Origin: CAILHX01 sp964511385 | Lineage (GTDB): Bacteria > Pseudomonadota > Gammaproteobacteria > Burkholderiales > Methylophilaceae | Length of the DNA stretch: 64,000 nt | Assembly: GCA_964511385.1 (NCBI GenBank) | Contig: CAZEFE010000010.1 | Location: 1 to 64,000 of the forward strand | Direction of reading: 5' to 3' | Part shown: positions 34,058-42,772 of the stretch, one piece after another | Layout: each line of letters begins with the position of its first letter | Numbering within the stretch: the stretch's first letter is position 1 | Notes under the pieces: generated by a model | Seen by the model: only the letters and a program-made list of their open reading frames with translations | Database searches by the model: none | Told to the model about the DNA's origin: nothing | Made by a program: the position numbers and the translations under genes

Positions 34058-34909
34058 ATGCGCTATCACTTGTTAGCATGGTCGCTACTGGTAGCAGCAG
34101 TGCACGCGTATGCTGCAACTGGCGTGGTGGAGGGCGTGCGCATGCCGATCTGGGTAGAGCAGGATGGCGCGATCTCCGCACTTGCCCCTGGTGCGCGGCT
34201 ACGCACCACGGACGCGGTAGTGACCGGGGAGGGCGGCAGGCTGCTGTTGAAGCTTGATGACGGTAGCCTGGTCAGGCTGGGTGAGAATGCCAAACTGGTG
34301 CTGGATGATTTGAAATCCGGCCAGGGTACGGCCCACACCGCAATTTCGGTGAAACAAGGCAGCTTCCGCTTCAAAAGCGGGGGGGCTAAAAAAACGGTCA
34401 ACGTGATGGCCGGAAGTTTGTCGGCCAGTAGCGGCCGGCTGGACATCTGGGGTAACGTCGGCGAAGAGCGCGATGTACTGGTGCTGTTGGCAAAAGGCCG
34501 CGTAAAAGTCGAACACGACAACGGCAGTAACGCGGTACTGGCGCGCGCAAACACCTTTGTAGATGCGCTGGACGGTGGCACGCTGAGCCCGGTTACGAAA
34601 GTTGCTGCTGGCGATTATCGTCGCTGGATTGCGCAAACCGATCTGCAAACAGGCAAAGGGGTTGCCACGCGCAAAGGCCGCTGGGTTGTGGATCTCGGGA
34701 CTTTCCGCGAACGCGCCGAGGCTGCCGCGATTGTCCAGGATGTTGCAAAGGAAGGTTATGCGGTTGTCGCCGTTTCCGCCAATGTCCAGGGAAAAACCTA
34801 CTGGCGCCCGCAAATCAGCCGTTTCAAAACGAGTAACGACGCCGCAGTTGTAGCAGAGCAGTTAAGAAATCAGTTTGATACACTCTCCATTACCACCAGA
34901 AGAAAATAG
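34058..34909 (+). CDS. FecR domain plus SPOR domain secreted protein
   Basis: A 283-residue exported protein (signal peptide LLAWSLLVAAVHAYAA). The first part is a FecR-type beta domain (ALAPGARLRTTDAVVTGEGG, LLKLDDGSLVRLGENAKLVL, VAGSLSASSGRLDI-like strands). The C-terminal 70 residues are a SPOR domain (GRWVVDLGTFRERAEAAAIV and YWRPQISRFKTSNDA), which binds denuded septal peptidoglycan. It is probably a periplasmic protein placed at division sites. The ATG at 34058 gives AAGG a normal 9-nt spacing, while an ATG at 34049 would touch it. The combination of FecR and SPOR is uncommon. Confidence 0.8.
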   Translation: MRYHLLAWSLLVAAVHAYAATGVVEGVRMPIWVEQDGAISALAPGARLRTTDAVVTGEGGRLLLKLDDGSLVRLGENAKLVLDDLKSGQGTAHTAISVKQGSFRFKSGGAKKTVNVMAGSLSASSGRLDIWGNVGEERDVLVLLAKGRVKVEHDNGSNAVLARANTFVDALDGGTLSPVTKVAAGDYRRWIAQTDLQTGKGVATRKGRWVVDLGTFRERAEAAAIVQDVAKEGYAVVAVSANVQGKTYWRPQISRFKTSNDAAVVAEQLRNQFDTLSITTRRK

Positions 34910-34918
34910 TTCCCTTTC

Positions 34919-35602
34919 ATGCAAGTAGCCCGTTGGACAACCTTTGCCACTGTGGCAGCGCTGCGCAGTGCTGCTGTTGATTTCATCCTGCAGTCCGCCG
35001 AAGCCGCAATAAACGCCCGTGGACGTTTTGACATTGTGTTGGCAGGAGGCAGTACCCCGAAGCAGATTTATGAAAGTTTGCGTCATGCCCGGACCGATTG
35101 GTCGAAATGGCACATATGGTACGGCGACGAGCGTTGTCTGCCGCCGGAGCATGCCGACCGCAACAGCAAAATGGCGAGTGATGCCTGGCTGGCGGCAGTG
35201 GATATTCCTGCCGCGCAAGTACATCCCATGCCGACAGAAAATGGTTCTGTGGAGGCGGCAAAAACCTATAGCCTGGCCTTGCAGGGGCTTGCCGAGTTTG
35301 ACCTGGTGTTGCTGGGATTGGGCGAAGATGGCCATACGGCCAGCCTGTTTCCCGGCCAACAGTGGGAATCCGAGCCGCCGGCACCGGCCATTCCGGTGAG
35401 CAACGCACCGAAACCTCCGTCCAACCGGGTCAGCCTGTCAGCTTCTAGGCTGAGCCAGGCCCGTCAGGTGTTGTTTATCGTGACCGGCGCCGGAAAAAAA
35501 GAGGCTGTCCGGCAATGGCGCAACGGTGAACCTTTGCCGGTACATGCGATCACGCCTCAAGCGGGGGTCGATATCTTTGCTGATGCCGAGGCGGCGGAGT
35601 AG
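34919..35602 (+). CDS. pgl: 6-phosphogluconolactonase
   Basis: A 227-residue Pgl that hydrolyses 6-phosphogluconolactone in the oxidative pentose phosphate path. Sugar-phosphate isomerase-fold motifs are present: IVLAGGSTPKQIYESL, WYGDERCLPPEHADRNSKM and VLLGLGEDGHTASLFPG. It converges with pgi, its metabolic neighbour, across a strong hairpin. No zwf or gnd is in the window. Confidence 0.95.
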   Translation: MQVARWTTFATVAALRSAAVDFILQSAEAAINARGRFDIVLAGGSTPKQIYESLRHARTDWSKWHIWYGDERCLPPEHADRNSKMASDAWLAAVDIPAAQVHPMPTENGSVEAAKTYSLALQGLAEFDLVLLGLGEDGHTASLFPGQQWESEPPAPAIPVSNAPKPPSNRVSLSASRLSQARQVLFIVTGAGKKEAVRQWRNGEPLPVHAITPQAGVDIFADAEAAE

Positions 35603-35613
35603 CTGCACAACGG

Positions 35614-35649
35614 AACCACGGGCGATCAGTCGTGAGATCGCCCGTGGTT
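35614..35649. terminator. Bidirectional hairpin between pgl and pgi
   Basis: A 14-bp perfect stem, AACCACGGGCGATC (35614-35627) with GATCGCCCGTGGTT (35636-35649), has an 8-nt loop. It starts 11 bp after the pgl stop and ends 1 bp before the pgi stop codon. Neither strand has a long T tract, but A/T bases at both feet allow some termination in both directions. Confidence 0.75.
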
Positions 35650-35650
35650 G

Positions 35651-37294
35651 TTAGCCGTGATGTTTCTTGAAATAGTTGATCAGGCCGTTGGTAGAGGAAT
35701 CGTGCTCATTGATCGGCTGGCTGTCTACGAGCTGAGGCAGTATCTTCTGCGCCAGTTGCTTGCCGAGTTCCACGCCCCATTGGTCAAACGAATTGATGTT
35801 CCAGATAATGCCTTGCACAAAAATCTTGTGTTCGTAGAGTGCGATTAATGCGCCCAGTGTCCGCGGGTCCAGTTTGCGGAACATGATGGCGTTGGTCGGG
35901 CGATTGCCTTCAAAGACCTTGTGCGGCAACAGTTTTTCCAGCGCTTCGCCGCTCATTCCCGCCGCCACCAGTTCGGCACGGGCTTCCGCCTCAGTTTTGC
36001 CGTGCATCAGCGCCTTGGGCTGCGCCAGGAAATTGGAAAGCAGCACTTTGTGGTGGTTGCCGAGCGGATACTGGGTTTCCATCGGGATGATGAAGTCCGC
36101 CGGAACCAGCTTGGTGCCCTGGTGGATCAACTGGTAGAACGCATGCTGGCCGTTGGTTCCCGGCTCGCCCCAGAGGATGGGGCCGGTGGAATAATCTACG
36201 CGCTGGCCATCGCGATCCACGAACTTGCCGTTGCTTTCCATATCGCCCTGCTGGAAATAAGCCGGGAAGCGGTTCAGGCACTGGTCGTATGGGAAAATGG
36301 CATGCGTTTGCGCGCCAAAGAAGTTGTTGTACCAAATACCCAGCAGCGCCAGCGTGACTGGCATGTTGGCTTCCAGCGGGGCATTGCGAAAATGCTCATC
36401 CATCTCGAAACCGCCTTGCAGCAGTTCTTCAAAGCAATCCATGCCCACGTACAGGGCAATCGGCAGGCCGATGGATGACCACAGCGAATACCGTCCGCCC
36501 ACCCAGTCCCAGAATTCGAACATGTTGGCGGTATCGATGCCGAATTTGGCAACTTCCGAGGCATTGGTCGAAAGCGCGACAAAGTGTTTGGCGATATGTG
36601 CTGGATCCTTGGCGGCCTGCAGGAACCATTCCCGCGCCGATTGGGCGTTGGTGATGGTTTCCTGGGTGGTGAAGGTTTTTGATGCCACGATGAACAGCGT
36701 GGTTTCCGGATTGCATTTCTGCAGCGTCATGCCCAGATGGGCGCCGTCAATGTTGGAAACAAAATGGGCGTTCAGGTTGGCGCGGCTGTATGGCCGGAGG
36801 GCGTTGCAGACCATGAATGGACCAAGGTCAGAACCGCCAATGCCGATGTTGACCACATCGGTGATCTGCTTGCCGGTGTAGCCCCGCCACACGCCGTTTC
36901 TGACGCGCGCGGTAAAATCTCGCATGTGCGCCAGTACGCGGTTGACGTCAGGCATGACATCCTTGCCATCAACCAGGATGGGCTGCTTGCTGCGGTTGCG
37001 CAGGGCGACATGCAATACGGCACGGTCTTCGGTGATGTTGATTTTTTCGCCGGAAAACATGCGTTCGCGCCATTCCTCGACCTTGGCTTCACGGGCCAGT
37101 TGCAGCAGCAGGTCACGCGTTTCCTGCGTGATGCGGTTTTTCGAGAAATCGAGCAGTATGTCTTTGTACTGTATGGAAAATTTATCGAAACGCTGTGGGT
37201 CTGCGGCGAACAGGTCGCGCATGTGCAATTGCGCCACATCCTGTTGATGTGAAATCAGTTTTTTCCAGATTGTGGATTGTGTCAATTTAGACAT
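35651..37294 (-). CDS. pgi: Glucose-6-phosphate isomerase
   Basis: A 547-residue Pgi interconverting glucose-6-P and fructose-6-P. Signature segments are complete: VNIGIGGSDLGP, FIVASKTFTTQET, VGGRYSLWSSIGLP, and the C-terminal FDQWGVELGKQLA. The ATG is preceded by AAGGATAAAAAAACG. It is 8 bp from glgB on the same strand, so pgi would be transcribed with glgB, linking hexose phosphate supply to glycogen. Confidence 0.97.
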   Translation of the reverse strand: MSKLTQSTIWKKLISHQQDVAQLHMRDLFAADPQRFDKFSIQYKDILLDFSKNRITQETRDLLLQLAREAKVEEWRERMFSGEKINITEDRAVLHVALRNRSKQPILVDGKDVMPDVNRVLAHMRDFTARVRNGVWRGYTGKQITDVVNIGIGGSDLGPFMVCNALRPYSRANLNAHFVSNIDGAHLGMTLQKCNPETTLFIVASKTFTTQETITNAQSAREWFLQAAKDPAHIAKHFVALSTNASEVAKFGIDTANMFEFWDWVGGRYSLWSSIGLPIALYVGMDCFEELLQGGFEMDEHFRNAPLEANMPVTLALLGIWYNNFFGAQTHAIFPYDQCLNRFPAYFQQGDMESNGKFVDRDGQRVDYSTGPILWGEPGTNGQHAFYQLIHQGTKLVPADFIIPMETQYPLGNHHKVLLSNFLAQPKALMHGKTEAEARAELVAAGMSGEALEKLLPHKVFEGNRPTNAIMFRKLDPRTLGALIALYEHKIFVQGIIWNINSFDQWGVELGKQLAQKILPQLVDSQPINEHDSSTNGLINYFKKHHG

Positions 37295-37301
37295 CGTTTT
37301 T

Positions 37302-39479
37302 TTATCCTTGTTGAAGAATCACTCCCGCCAACGGCGGCACCGTCATCACGACCGAGTGCGGGAATCCCATCCATGAAACATTTTCTGCTTGCAGCCCAAC
37401 ACCATTGCCGGAGTTGCCTCCGCCGTACAGTTCGGAATCGCTGTTGAACAGCTCCCGATAGTTGCCTCCCCTGGGCACGCCAATCCGGTAGCCGTGACGT
37501 GGCACTGGCGTGAAGTTGAGCACCACGGCCACAAACGAGCCATCGCGCGCGCGGCGCAGATAGCTGATGATGGACTGGTCCGCATCATGGCAGTCAATCC
37601 AGGAAAAGCCTTCCGGTGCAAAATCCAGCTCATACAGCGCGGGGATGTTGCAGTACAGATGGGACAGGTCGCGGAGCATGGTACGCACGCCCTGATGCCA
37701 GCTGATGTCCAGCAGATGCCAATCCAGGGAATGTCCTACCGCCCACTCGCGCCCCTGGCCGAATTCGTTACCCATGAAATTCAGTTTTTTCCCCGGGTAT
37801 GTCATCTGATAAGCCAGCAACAGCCGTATGTTAGCAAATTTTTGCCACGCGTCACCCGGCATTTTGTCCAGCAACGAGCGTTTGCCGTGCACCACTTCGT
37901 CGTGCGAAAAAGGCAGCACGAAGTTTTCGCTGTACGCATATAGCTGGCCGAACGTCAGCTGGTCATGATGGTAGCGGCGGTGGACCGGATCTTCCTTGAT
38001 GTAACTCAAGGTGTCATTCATCCAGCCCATGTTCCACTTCATCGAGAAGCCTAGCCCGCCCAGGTAGACCGGACGCGAGATCATCGGCCAGGCTGTAGAC
38101 TCTTCGGCGATGGTCAGCGCTCCCGGGAAATCCTCATGCACCATGATGTTGAGTTCCCGCAGGAAGTCCAGCGCTTCCAGGTTTTCTCGCCCGCCGTACT
38201 TGTTGGGCAGCCATTGGTCAGCCTTGCGCGAGTAATCGAGGTAGATCATGGACGCCACGGCATCCACCCGTAGCCCGTCGATGTGGAACTCATTCAGCCA
38301 GTAATGCGCGTTGGCCAGCAGGAAATTGCGTACTTCGTTGCGACCGTAGTTGAAAATCAGCGTGCCCCAGTCCTGGTGCTCTCCCAGGCGGGGGTCTTCG
38401 TGCTCGAACAGGGCCGTCCCATCGAAATGTGCGAGCGCCCAGCTATCCTTGGGGAAGTGCGCGGGTACCCAGTCCAGGATGACGCCGATGCCGGCCTGGT
38501 GGCAGGTATCCACGAAAAACCTGAAGTCGTTGGGCGTGCCGAAGCGGCTGGTGACGCCGAAATAGCCGGTGGTCTGATAACCCCAGGATTCATCCAGCGG
38601 GTGCTCCGAAACCGGCATCAACTCGATATGGGTGAACCCCATGTCCTTGGCATAGGGCACCAGATGCTCGGCCAACTGGCGGAAATTGAGGAACTGCCCA
38701 TACTCTCCGCGCTGCCATGAGCCGGCGTGGATCTCGTAGACGTTCATCGGCTGGTGCAGCCAATCCGCCTTGGCGCGGGTGTTCAGCCATTCCGAGTCGT
38801 TCCATGTGTGTTTTTCGTTGGTCGGCACGCGCGCCGCGGTGCCCGGGCGCATTTCAAACGAGAACCCGTAAGGGTCGGTCTTGACCAGCAGGTGGCCAGT
38901 ATGCCGGTTGCGTATTTCGTATTTGTACAGGCTGTCAGGGCCGATGCCGGGAATGAAGATTTCCCATACGCCGCTGGAGCCGTGCGCCCGCATCGGGTGG
39001 ATACGGCCATCCCAGCGGTTAAAATCGCCGATGACACTGACGCGCTCGGCATTGGGGGCCCATACGGCAAAGCGCGTGCCTTGCACGCCGCAATGTTCCA
39101 CCACGTGCGCTCCCAGCATGGTATAGGCCTGGCGCAGCTTACCTTCACCAAACAGGTGCAGGTCATGGTCGGACAGCATGGGCGGGAAAGAGTAGGGGTC
39201 GTGGCGCTCTATGGTATGGCCGTTTTCAACCCAGCGCAGTTTGCATGGCGCGTTGATCTTGGTCGGGGATGTCAGCTGGTAAAGCCCGTCAGGATGGATG
39301 CGGGTGATTTCTTGCCATGTGTCGCCAACCTGTACCGATACCTGTTCGGCATAGGGCAGGAAACATCGCAGCACGTAGGTGGATTGCTCCTGATGCAAGC
39401 CCAGCCAGCCGAACGGATTATGGTGTCTTGCTGCAAGAATCAGATTGAGTTGCGGGTTGCTAGCGGATTTCTTGACCAT
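37302..39479 (-). CDS. glgB: 1,4-alpha-glucan branching enzyme
   Basis: A 725-residue GlgB (GH13) forming alpha-1,6 branches in glycogen. It has an N-terminal CBM48-like region (about 1-215), then the (beta/alpha)8 barrel. The barrel holds VILDWVPAHFPKD, the nucleophile Asp in FHIDGLRVDAVASM, the acid Glu in ALTIAEESTAWP and LPFSHDEVVHGKRS. A C-terminal beta domain follows. It is divergent from glgC across 168 bp with a promoter for glgC. Confidence 0.97.
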   Translation of the reverse strand: MVKKSASNPQLNLILAARHHNPFGWLGLHQEQSTYVLRCFLPYAEQVSVQVGDTWQEITRIHPDGLYQLTSPTKINAPCKLRWVENGHTIERHDPYSFPPMLSDHDLHLFGEGKLRQAYTMLGAHVVEHCGVQGTRFAVWAPNAERVSVIGDFNRWDGRIHPMRAHGSSGVWEIFIPGIGPDSLYKYEIRNRHTGHLLVKTDPYGFSFEMRPGTAARVPTNEKHTWNDSEWLNTRAKADWLHQPMNVYEIHAGSWQRGEYGQFLNFRQLAEHLVPYAKDMGFTHIELMPVSEHPLDESWGYQTTGYFGVTSRFGTPNDFRFFVDTCHQAGIGVILDWVPAHFPKDSWALAHFDGTALFEHEDPRLGEHQDWGTLIFNYGRNEVRNFLLANAHYWLNEFHIDGLRVDAVASMIYLDYSRKADQWLPNKYGGRENLEALDFLRELNIMVHEDFPGALTIAEESTAWPMISRPVYLGGLGFSMKWNMGWMNDTLSYIKEDPVHRRYHHDQLTFGQLYAYSENFVLPFSHDEVVHGKRSLLDKMPGDAWQKFANIRLLLAYQMTYPGKKLNFMGNEFGQGREWAVGHSLDWHLLDISWHQGVRTMLRDLSHLYCNIPALYELDFAPEGFSWIDCHDADQSIISYLRRARDGSFVAVVLNFTPVPRHGYRIGVPRGGNYRELFNSDSELYGGGNSGNGVGLQAENVSWMGFPHSVVMTVPPLAGVILQQG

Positions 39480-39522
39480 GATTTTGACTTTCCTGAATTC
39501 GCCCGAGGGCCTTGTGGCGCTA

Positions 39523-39552
39523 TTGGTTTTCTCTCGGCAACCTGACTATAAT
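39523..39552 (+). promoter_or_regulatory. Sigma-70 type promoter for glgC
   Basis: TTGGTT (39523-39528), an 18-bp spacer and a perfect TATAAT (39547-39552). It reads towards glgC, leaving a leader of about 90 nt. The same gap must hold the glgB promoter on the other strand, which was not identified. Confidence 0.65.
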
Positions 39553-39647
39553 GAACCGAAACGCGGTGTTTTCTGGCTCGCAGGACACATTACCGTTTTG
39601 ATGTAGCGCTCTACATACAGCCAGACTATAAATCAGAGGAGGCGAAA

Positions 39648-40934
39648 ATGCATCAGCAAATAAAACAAGATGTAACTTCAACGCGTTTTATCAGCGCACT
39701 CACCAAAAATACCGTGGCATTGATTCTGGCTGGCGGCCGGGGGTCGCGATTGAAGTCTCTGACGGATTGGCGGGCGAAACCGGCGGTTCCTTTTGGCGGC
39801 AAGTTCAGGATTGTTGATTTTCCGCTGTCCAATTGCATCAATTCCGGCATCCGCCGCGTTGGCGTGGTAACCCAATACAAGGCACATAGCCTGATCCAGC
39901 ACATCCAGCGCGGCTGGAGCTTTTTGCGTGGCGAGTTTGGCGAGTTTGTTGAACTGCTGCCCGCCCAGCAGCGGGTGGAAGAAGGCTGGTACAAGGGGAC
40001 TGCTGACGCCGTGTTCCAGAACCTGGACATCCTGCGCACCATGGGGCCGGAATACATCCTGGTGCTGGCGGGGGATCATATCTACAAGATGGACTACGGC
40101 CAGATGCTGGCCTCGCATGTGCGCAACAAGGCCGACATGACGGTGGCTTGCATCAACGTGCCGATCAACGACGCCAAGGAGTTTGGCGTGATGGGGGTGG
40201 CCGGCGACGATCGCATTATCCAGTTCCGGGAGAAACCCGCCGACCCTGATCCGATTCCGGGCAATCCTGACCAGGCGCTGGCCAGCATGGGCATTTATAT
40301 TTTCAACGCTTCGTTCCTGTACGAGCAATTGATTCGCGATGCGGATGACCCCAAATCACAACACGACTTCGGCCATGACATCATCCCTTACCTGATCAGC
40401 CGTTATCGCGTTTATGCGCACCGTTTTTCCGACAGCTGCGTCGGCAGCATGAACTACTGGCGCGACGTGGGAACCATCGATGCCTATTGGGAAGCCAACA
40501 TGGAACTGACCAAGGTGGTGCCGGACCTGAACATGTACGACAAGGAATGGCCGATCTGGACTTACCAGGAGCAGTTGCCGCCAGCCAAGTTCGTATTTGA
40601 CGAGGATGACCGCCGCGGCAAGGCGGTGGATGCCCTGGTGTCCGGCGGTTGCATCATCAGTGGCTCTTGCGTCAGCCGTTCGCTGCTGTTCTCGGATGTC
40701 CGGGTGCATAGCTACAGCAACATCGAAGACAGCGTGATCCTGCCCAATTGCGACATCGGGCGGCATGTCACGCTGAAGCGGGTGGTGCTGGACAAGGGGT
40801 GCATCATCCCCGAGGGCACGCAGATCGGGGTCAACCCGGAAGAGGACCGGAAGCGGTTTTATGTGTCTGAAAAAGGCATTACGCTGGTCACTCCGGATAT
40901 GCTGGGGCAAAACGAAATCCATCGCGCCAGGTAA
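39648..40934 (+). CDS. glgC: Glucose-1-phosphate adenylyltransferase (ADP-glucose pyrophosphorylase)
   Basis: A 428-residue enzyme making ADP-glucose, the committed step of glycogen synthesis. It has the N-terminal nucleotidyltransferase motif LILAGGRGSRLKSLTDWRAK, the fructose-1,6-bisphosphate-site type region PFGGKFRIVDFPLSN, the catalytic loop EGWYKGTADAVFQN and a C-terminal left-handed helix domain (VRVHSYSNIEDSVILPNCDI). The ATG follows GAGGAGGCGAAA. No glycogen synthase (glgA) is in the window. The two GH57 genes follow in the same direction. Confidence 0.97.
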   Translation: MHQQIKQDVTSTRFISALTKNTVALILAGGRGSRLKSLTDWRAKPAVPFGGKFRIVDFPLSNCINSGIRRVGVVTQYKAHSLIQHIQRGWSFLRGEFGEFVELLPAQQRVEEGWYKGTADAVFQNLDILRTMGPEYILVLAGDHIYKMDYGQMLASHVRNKADMTVACINVPINDAKEFGVMGVAGDDRIIQFREKPADPDPIPGNPDQALASMGIYIFNASFLYEQLIRDADDPKSQHDFGHDIIPYLISRYRVYAHRFSDSCVGSMNYWRDVGTIDAYWEANMELTKVVPDLNMYDKEWPIWTYQEQLPPAKFVFDEDDRRGKAVDALVSGGCIISGSCVSRSLLFSDVRVHSYSNIEDSVILPNCDIGRHVTLKRVVLDKGCIIPEGTQIGVNPEEDRKRFYVSEKGITLVTPDMLGQNEIHRAR

Positions 40935-40990
40935 CAACGTGCGAAACAAGCAAATAACAAGATAACCCGTACCGGAGTCATACCTGCACC

Positions 40991-42748
40991 ATGCCTGAAG
41001 CTTTGCCCAAACCCCGCAAGCTGTACCTGTGCCTTTACTGGCACATGCACCAGCCGGATTATCGCGATTTCCTCACCGGCCAGTTTGTATTGCCGTGGAC
41101 TTATCTGCATGCCATCAAGGATTACACTGACATGGCATATCACATCGAGCAGAACCCGCAGGCCAAGGTGACTTTCAACTTTGTGCCGGTGCTGCTCGAC
41201 CAGCTTGAGGAGTACGCGCAGCAACTGGATTCCGGACAGATCAGCGATCCGCTGCTGGCGCTGCTGGCGGAGCACGATCTCAGCGCGATTACCGCCGAGC
41301 AGCGCGCGTTGATCCTGGAGAGTTGTTTCCGCTGCAACCACGAGAAAATGGTGGCGCCGTTCCCCAGCTACCACCGCTTGCACACCATCTCCAAGCTGCT
41401 GCAGGAATCCGACGATATCGAGTGCAGTTACCTGTCGTCGCAGTATTTCGCCGATCTGGTCACGTGGTACCACCTGTCATGGATGGGGGAGAGCCTGCGC
41501 CGCGAATCGGAACTCGTCGTCAACCTCATGGCGCAGGGTACGGCGTATACCGCTACGCAGCGCCGGCACTTGTTCGAACTGATCTGCAATACCGTGATCG
41601 ACCTGATCCCGCGTTACCGCAAGCTGGTGGAGAAGGGGCAGATCGAGATTTCAACCACGCCGCACTACCACCCCATCCTGCCACTGCTGCTGGACTTCAA
41701 TGCCGCACTAGAAGCCAGCCCCGGCATGGCACTACCCGACAATCGCCGCTACCCCGGAGGCACCACCAGGGCGCACCGGCATACCGAATCCGCAATTGCT
41801 ACGCATGCCGCGCGTTTCGGCCAGGCTCCCGGCGGAGTATGGCCGGCCGAAGGCGGTGTTTCCCAGGGCGCGTTGATGCTGCTGGCCGGTCACGGCTTCC
41901 AGTGGGCGGCAACGGGCGAGGCCGTGCTCGCCAACAGTTTGCGCAACGCCCACGGCGACAGCGCGCTGTTTGGGGATAAGCGCCACCTTTACAAGCCTTA
42001 CCGCATCAGCCAGCACGATAATCACATCCTCTGTTTTTTCCGGGATGACCGGCTGTCAGACAAAATCGGCTTCGAATATTCCAAGTGGCATGGCCGGGAC
42101 GCCGTGAATGACTTTGTGCGCGAACTTGAGCAGATCCATGCACGCTTTCCCGATGGCGAAACTCCGGTGGTCAGCATCATCCTGGATGGCGAAAACGCCT
42201 GGGAATATTACCCGTACAACGCCTATTACTTCCTTACCGAGTTGTACCAGACGTTGTCGGAACATCCGAATATCGAGATGGCCACCTTCAGTCAGGTGGC
42301 GCAGCACATCAATGCCGAACAGGCCGACAAGCCGTTGCCGGAGGCCAAGATAGCCCCTGGAACACTGACCTCGGTAACGGCCGGCAGTTGGGTATACGGC
42401 ACGTTCAGCACCTGGGTGGGCGACCCGGCCAAGAACCGGGCATGGGACCTGCTGTGCGAAGCCAAGCAGAACTACGACCTGGTCATGGCCAGCGGTCGCT
42501 TGAGCCAGGCGGAAAAAATTGCGGCAGAAAAGCAGTTGGGGGACTGCGAAGGATCCGACTGGTTCTGGTGGTTTGGCGACTACAACCCTGCCGGCAGCGT
42601 GCAGAGCTTTGATTTGCTGTTCCGGCGTAATTTGATGAATCTGTACCACTTGCTGAAATTGCCCGCGCCATCCTCGCTTTCACACGTCATCAGCCATGGT
42701 GGCGGTGATGCCGAAGGCGGCGGTACCATGCGGCGTGGGCAGGAATAA
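40991..42748 (+). CDS. Glycoside hydrolase family 57 protein (amylase-type)
   Basis: A 585-residue GH57 enzyme. Conserved regions are LYLCLYWHMHQPDYRD, the nucleophile Glu in VWPAEGGVSQGAL, and the acid/base Asp in SIILDGENAWEYYPYN. A C-terminal helical part with SDWFWWFGDYNPA follows. No signal peptide is present, so it acts on cytoplasmic alpha-glucan. This subgroup is annotated as alpha-amylase/alpha-mannosidase-like; the exact product is unproven. It follows glgC by 56 bp and precedes the second GH57 gene by 24 bp. Confidence 0.88.
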   Translation: MPEALPKPRKLYLCLYWHMHQPDYRDFLTGQFVLPWTYLHAIKDYTDMAYHIEQNPQAKVTFNFVPVLLDQLEEYAQQLDSGQISDPLLALLAEHDLSAITAEQRALILESCFRCNHEKMVAPFPSYHRLHTISKLLQESDDIECSYLSSQYFADLVTWYHLSWMGESLRRESELVVNLMAQGTAYTATQRRHLFELICNTVIDLIPRYRKLVEKGQIEISTTPHYHPILPLLLDFNAALEASPGMALPDNRRYPGGTTRAHRHTESAIATHAARFGQAPGGVWPAEGGVSQGALMLLAGHGFQWAATGEAVLANSLRNAHGDSALFGDKRHLYKPYRISQHDNHILCFFRDDRLSDKIGFEYSKWHGRDAVNDFVRELEQIHARFPDGETPVVSIILDGENAWEYYPYNAYYFLTELYQTLSEHPNIEMATFSQVAQHINAEQADKPLPEAKIAPGTLTSVTAGSWVYGTFSTWVGDPAKNRAWDLLCEAKQNYDLVMASGRLSQAEKIAAEKQLGDCEGSDWFWWFGDYNPAGSVQSFDLLFRRNLMNLYHLLKLPAPSSLSHVISHGGGDAEGGGTMRRGQE

Positions 42749-42772
42749 TAATATGCGTAAGAGGAATCCATT

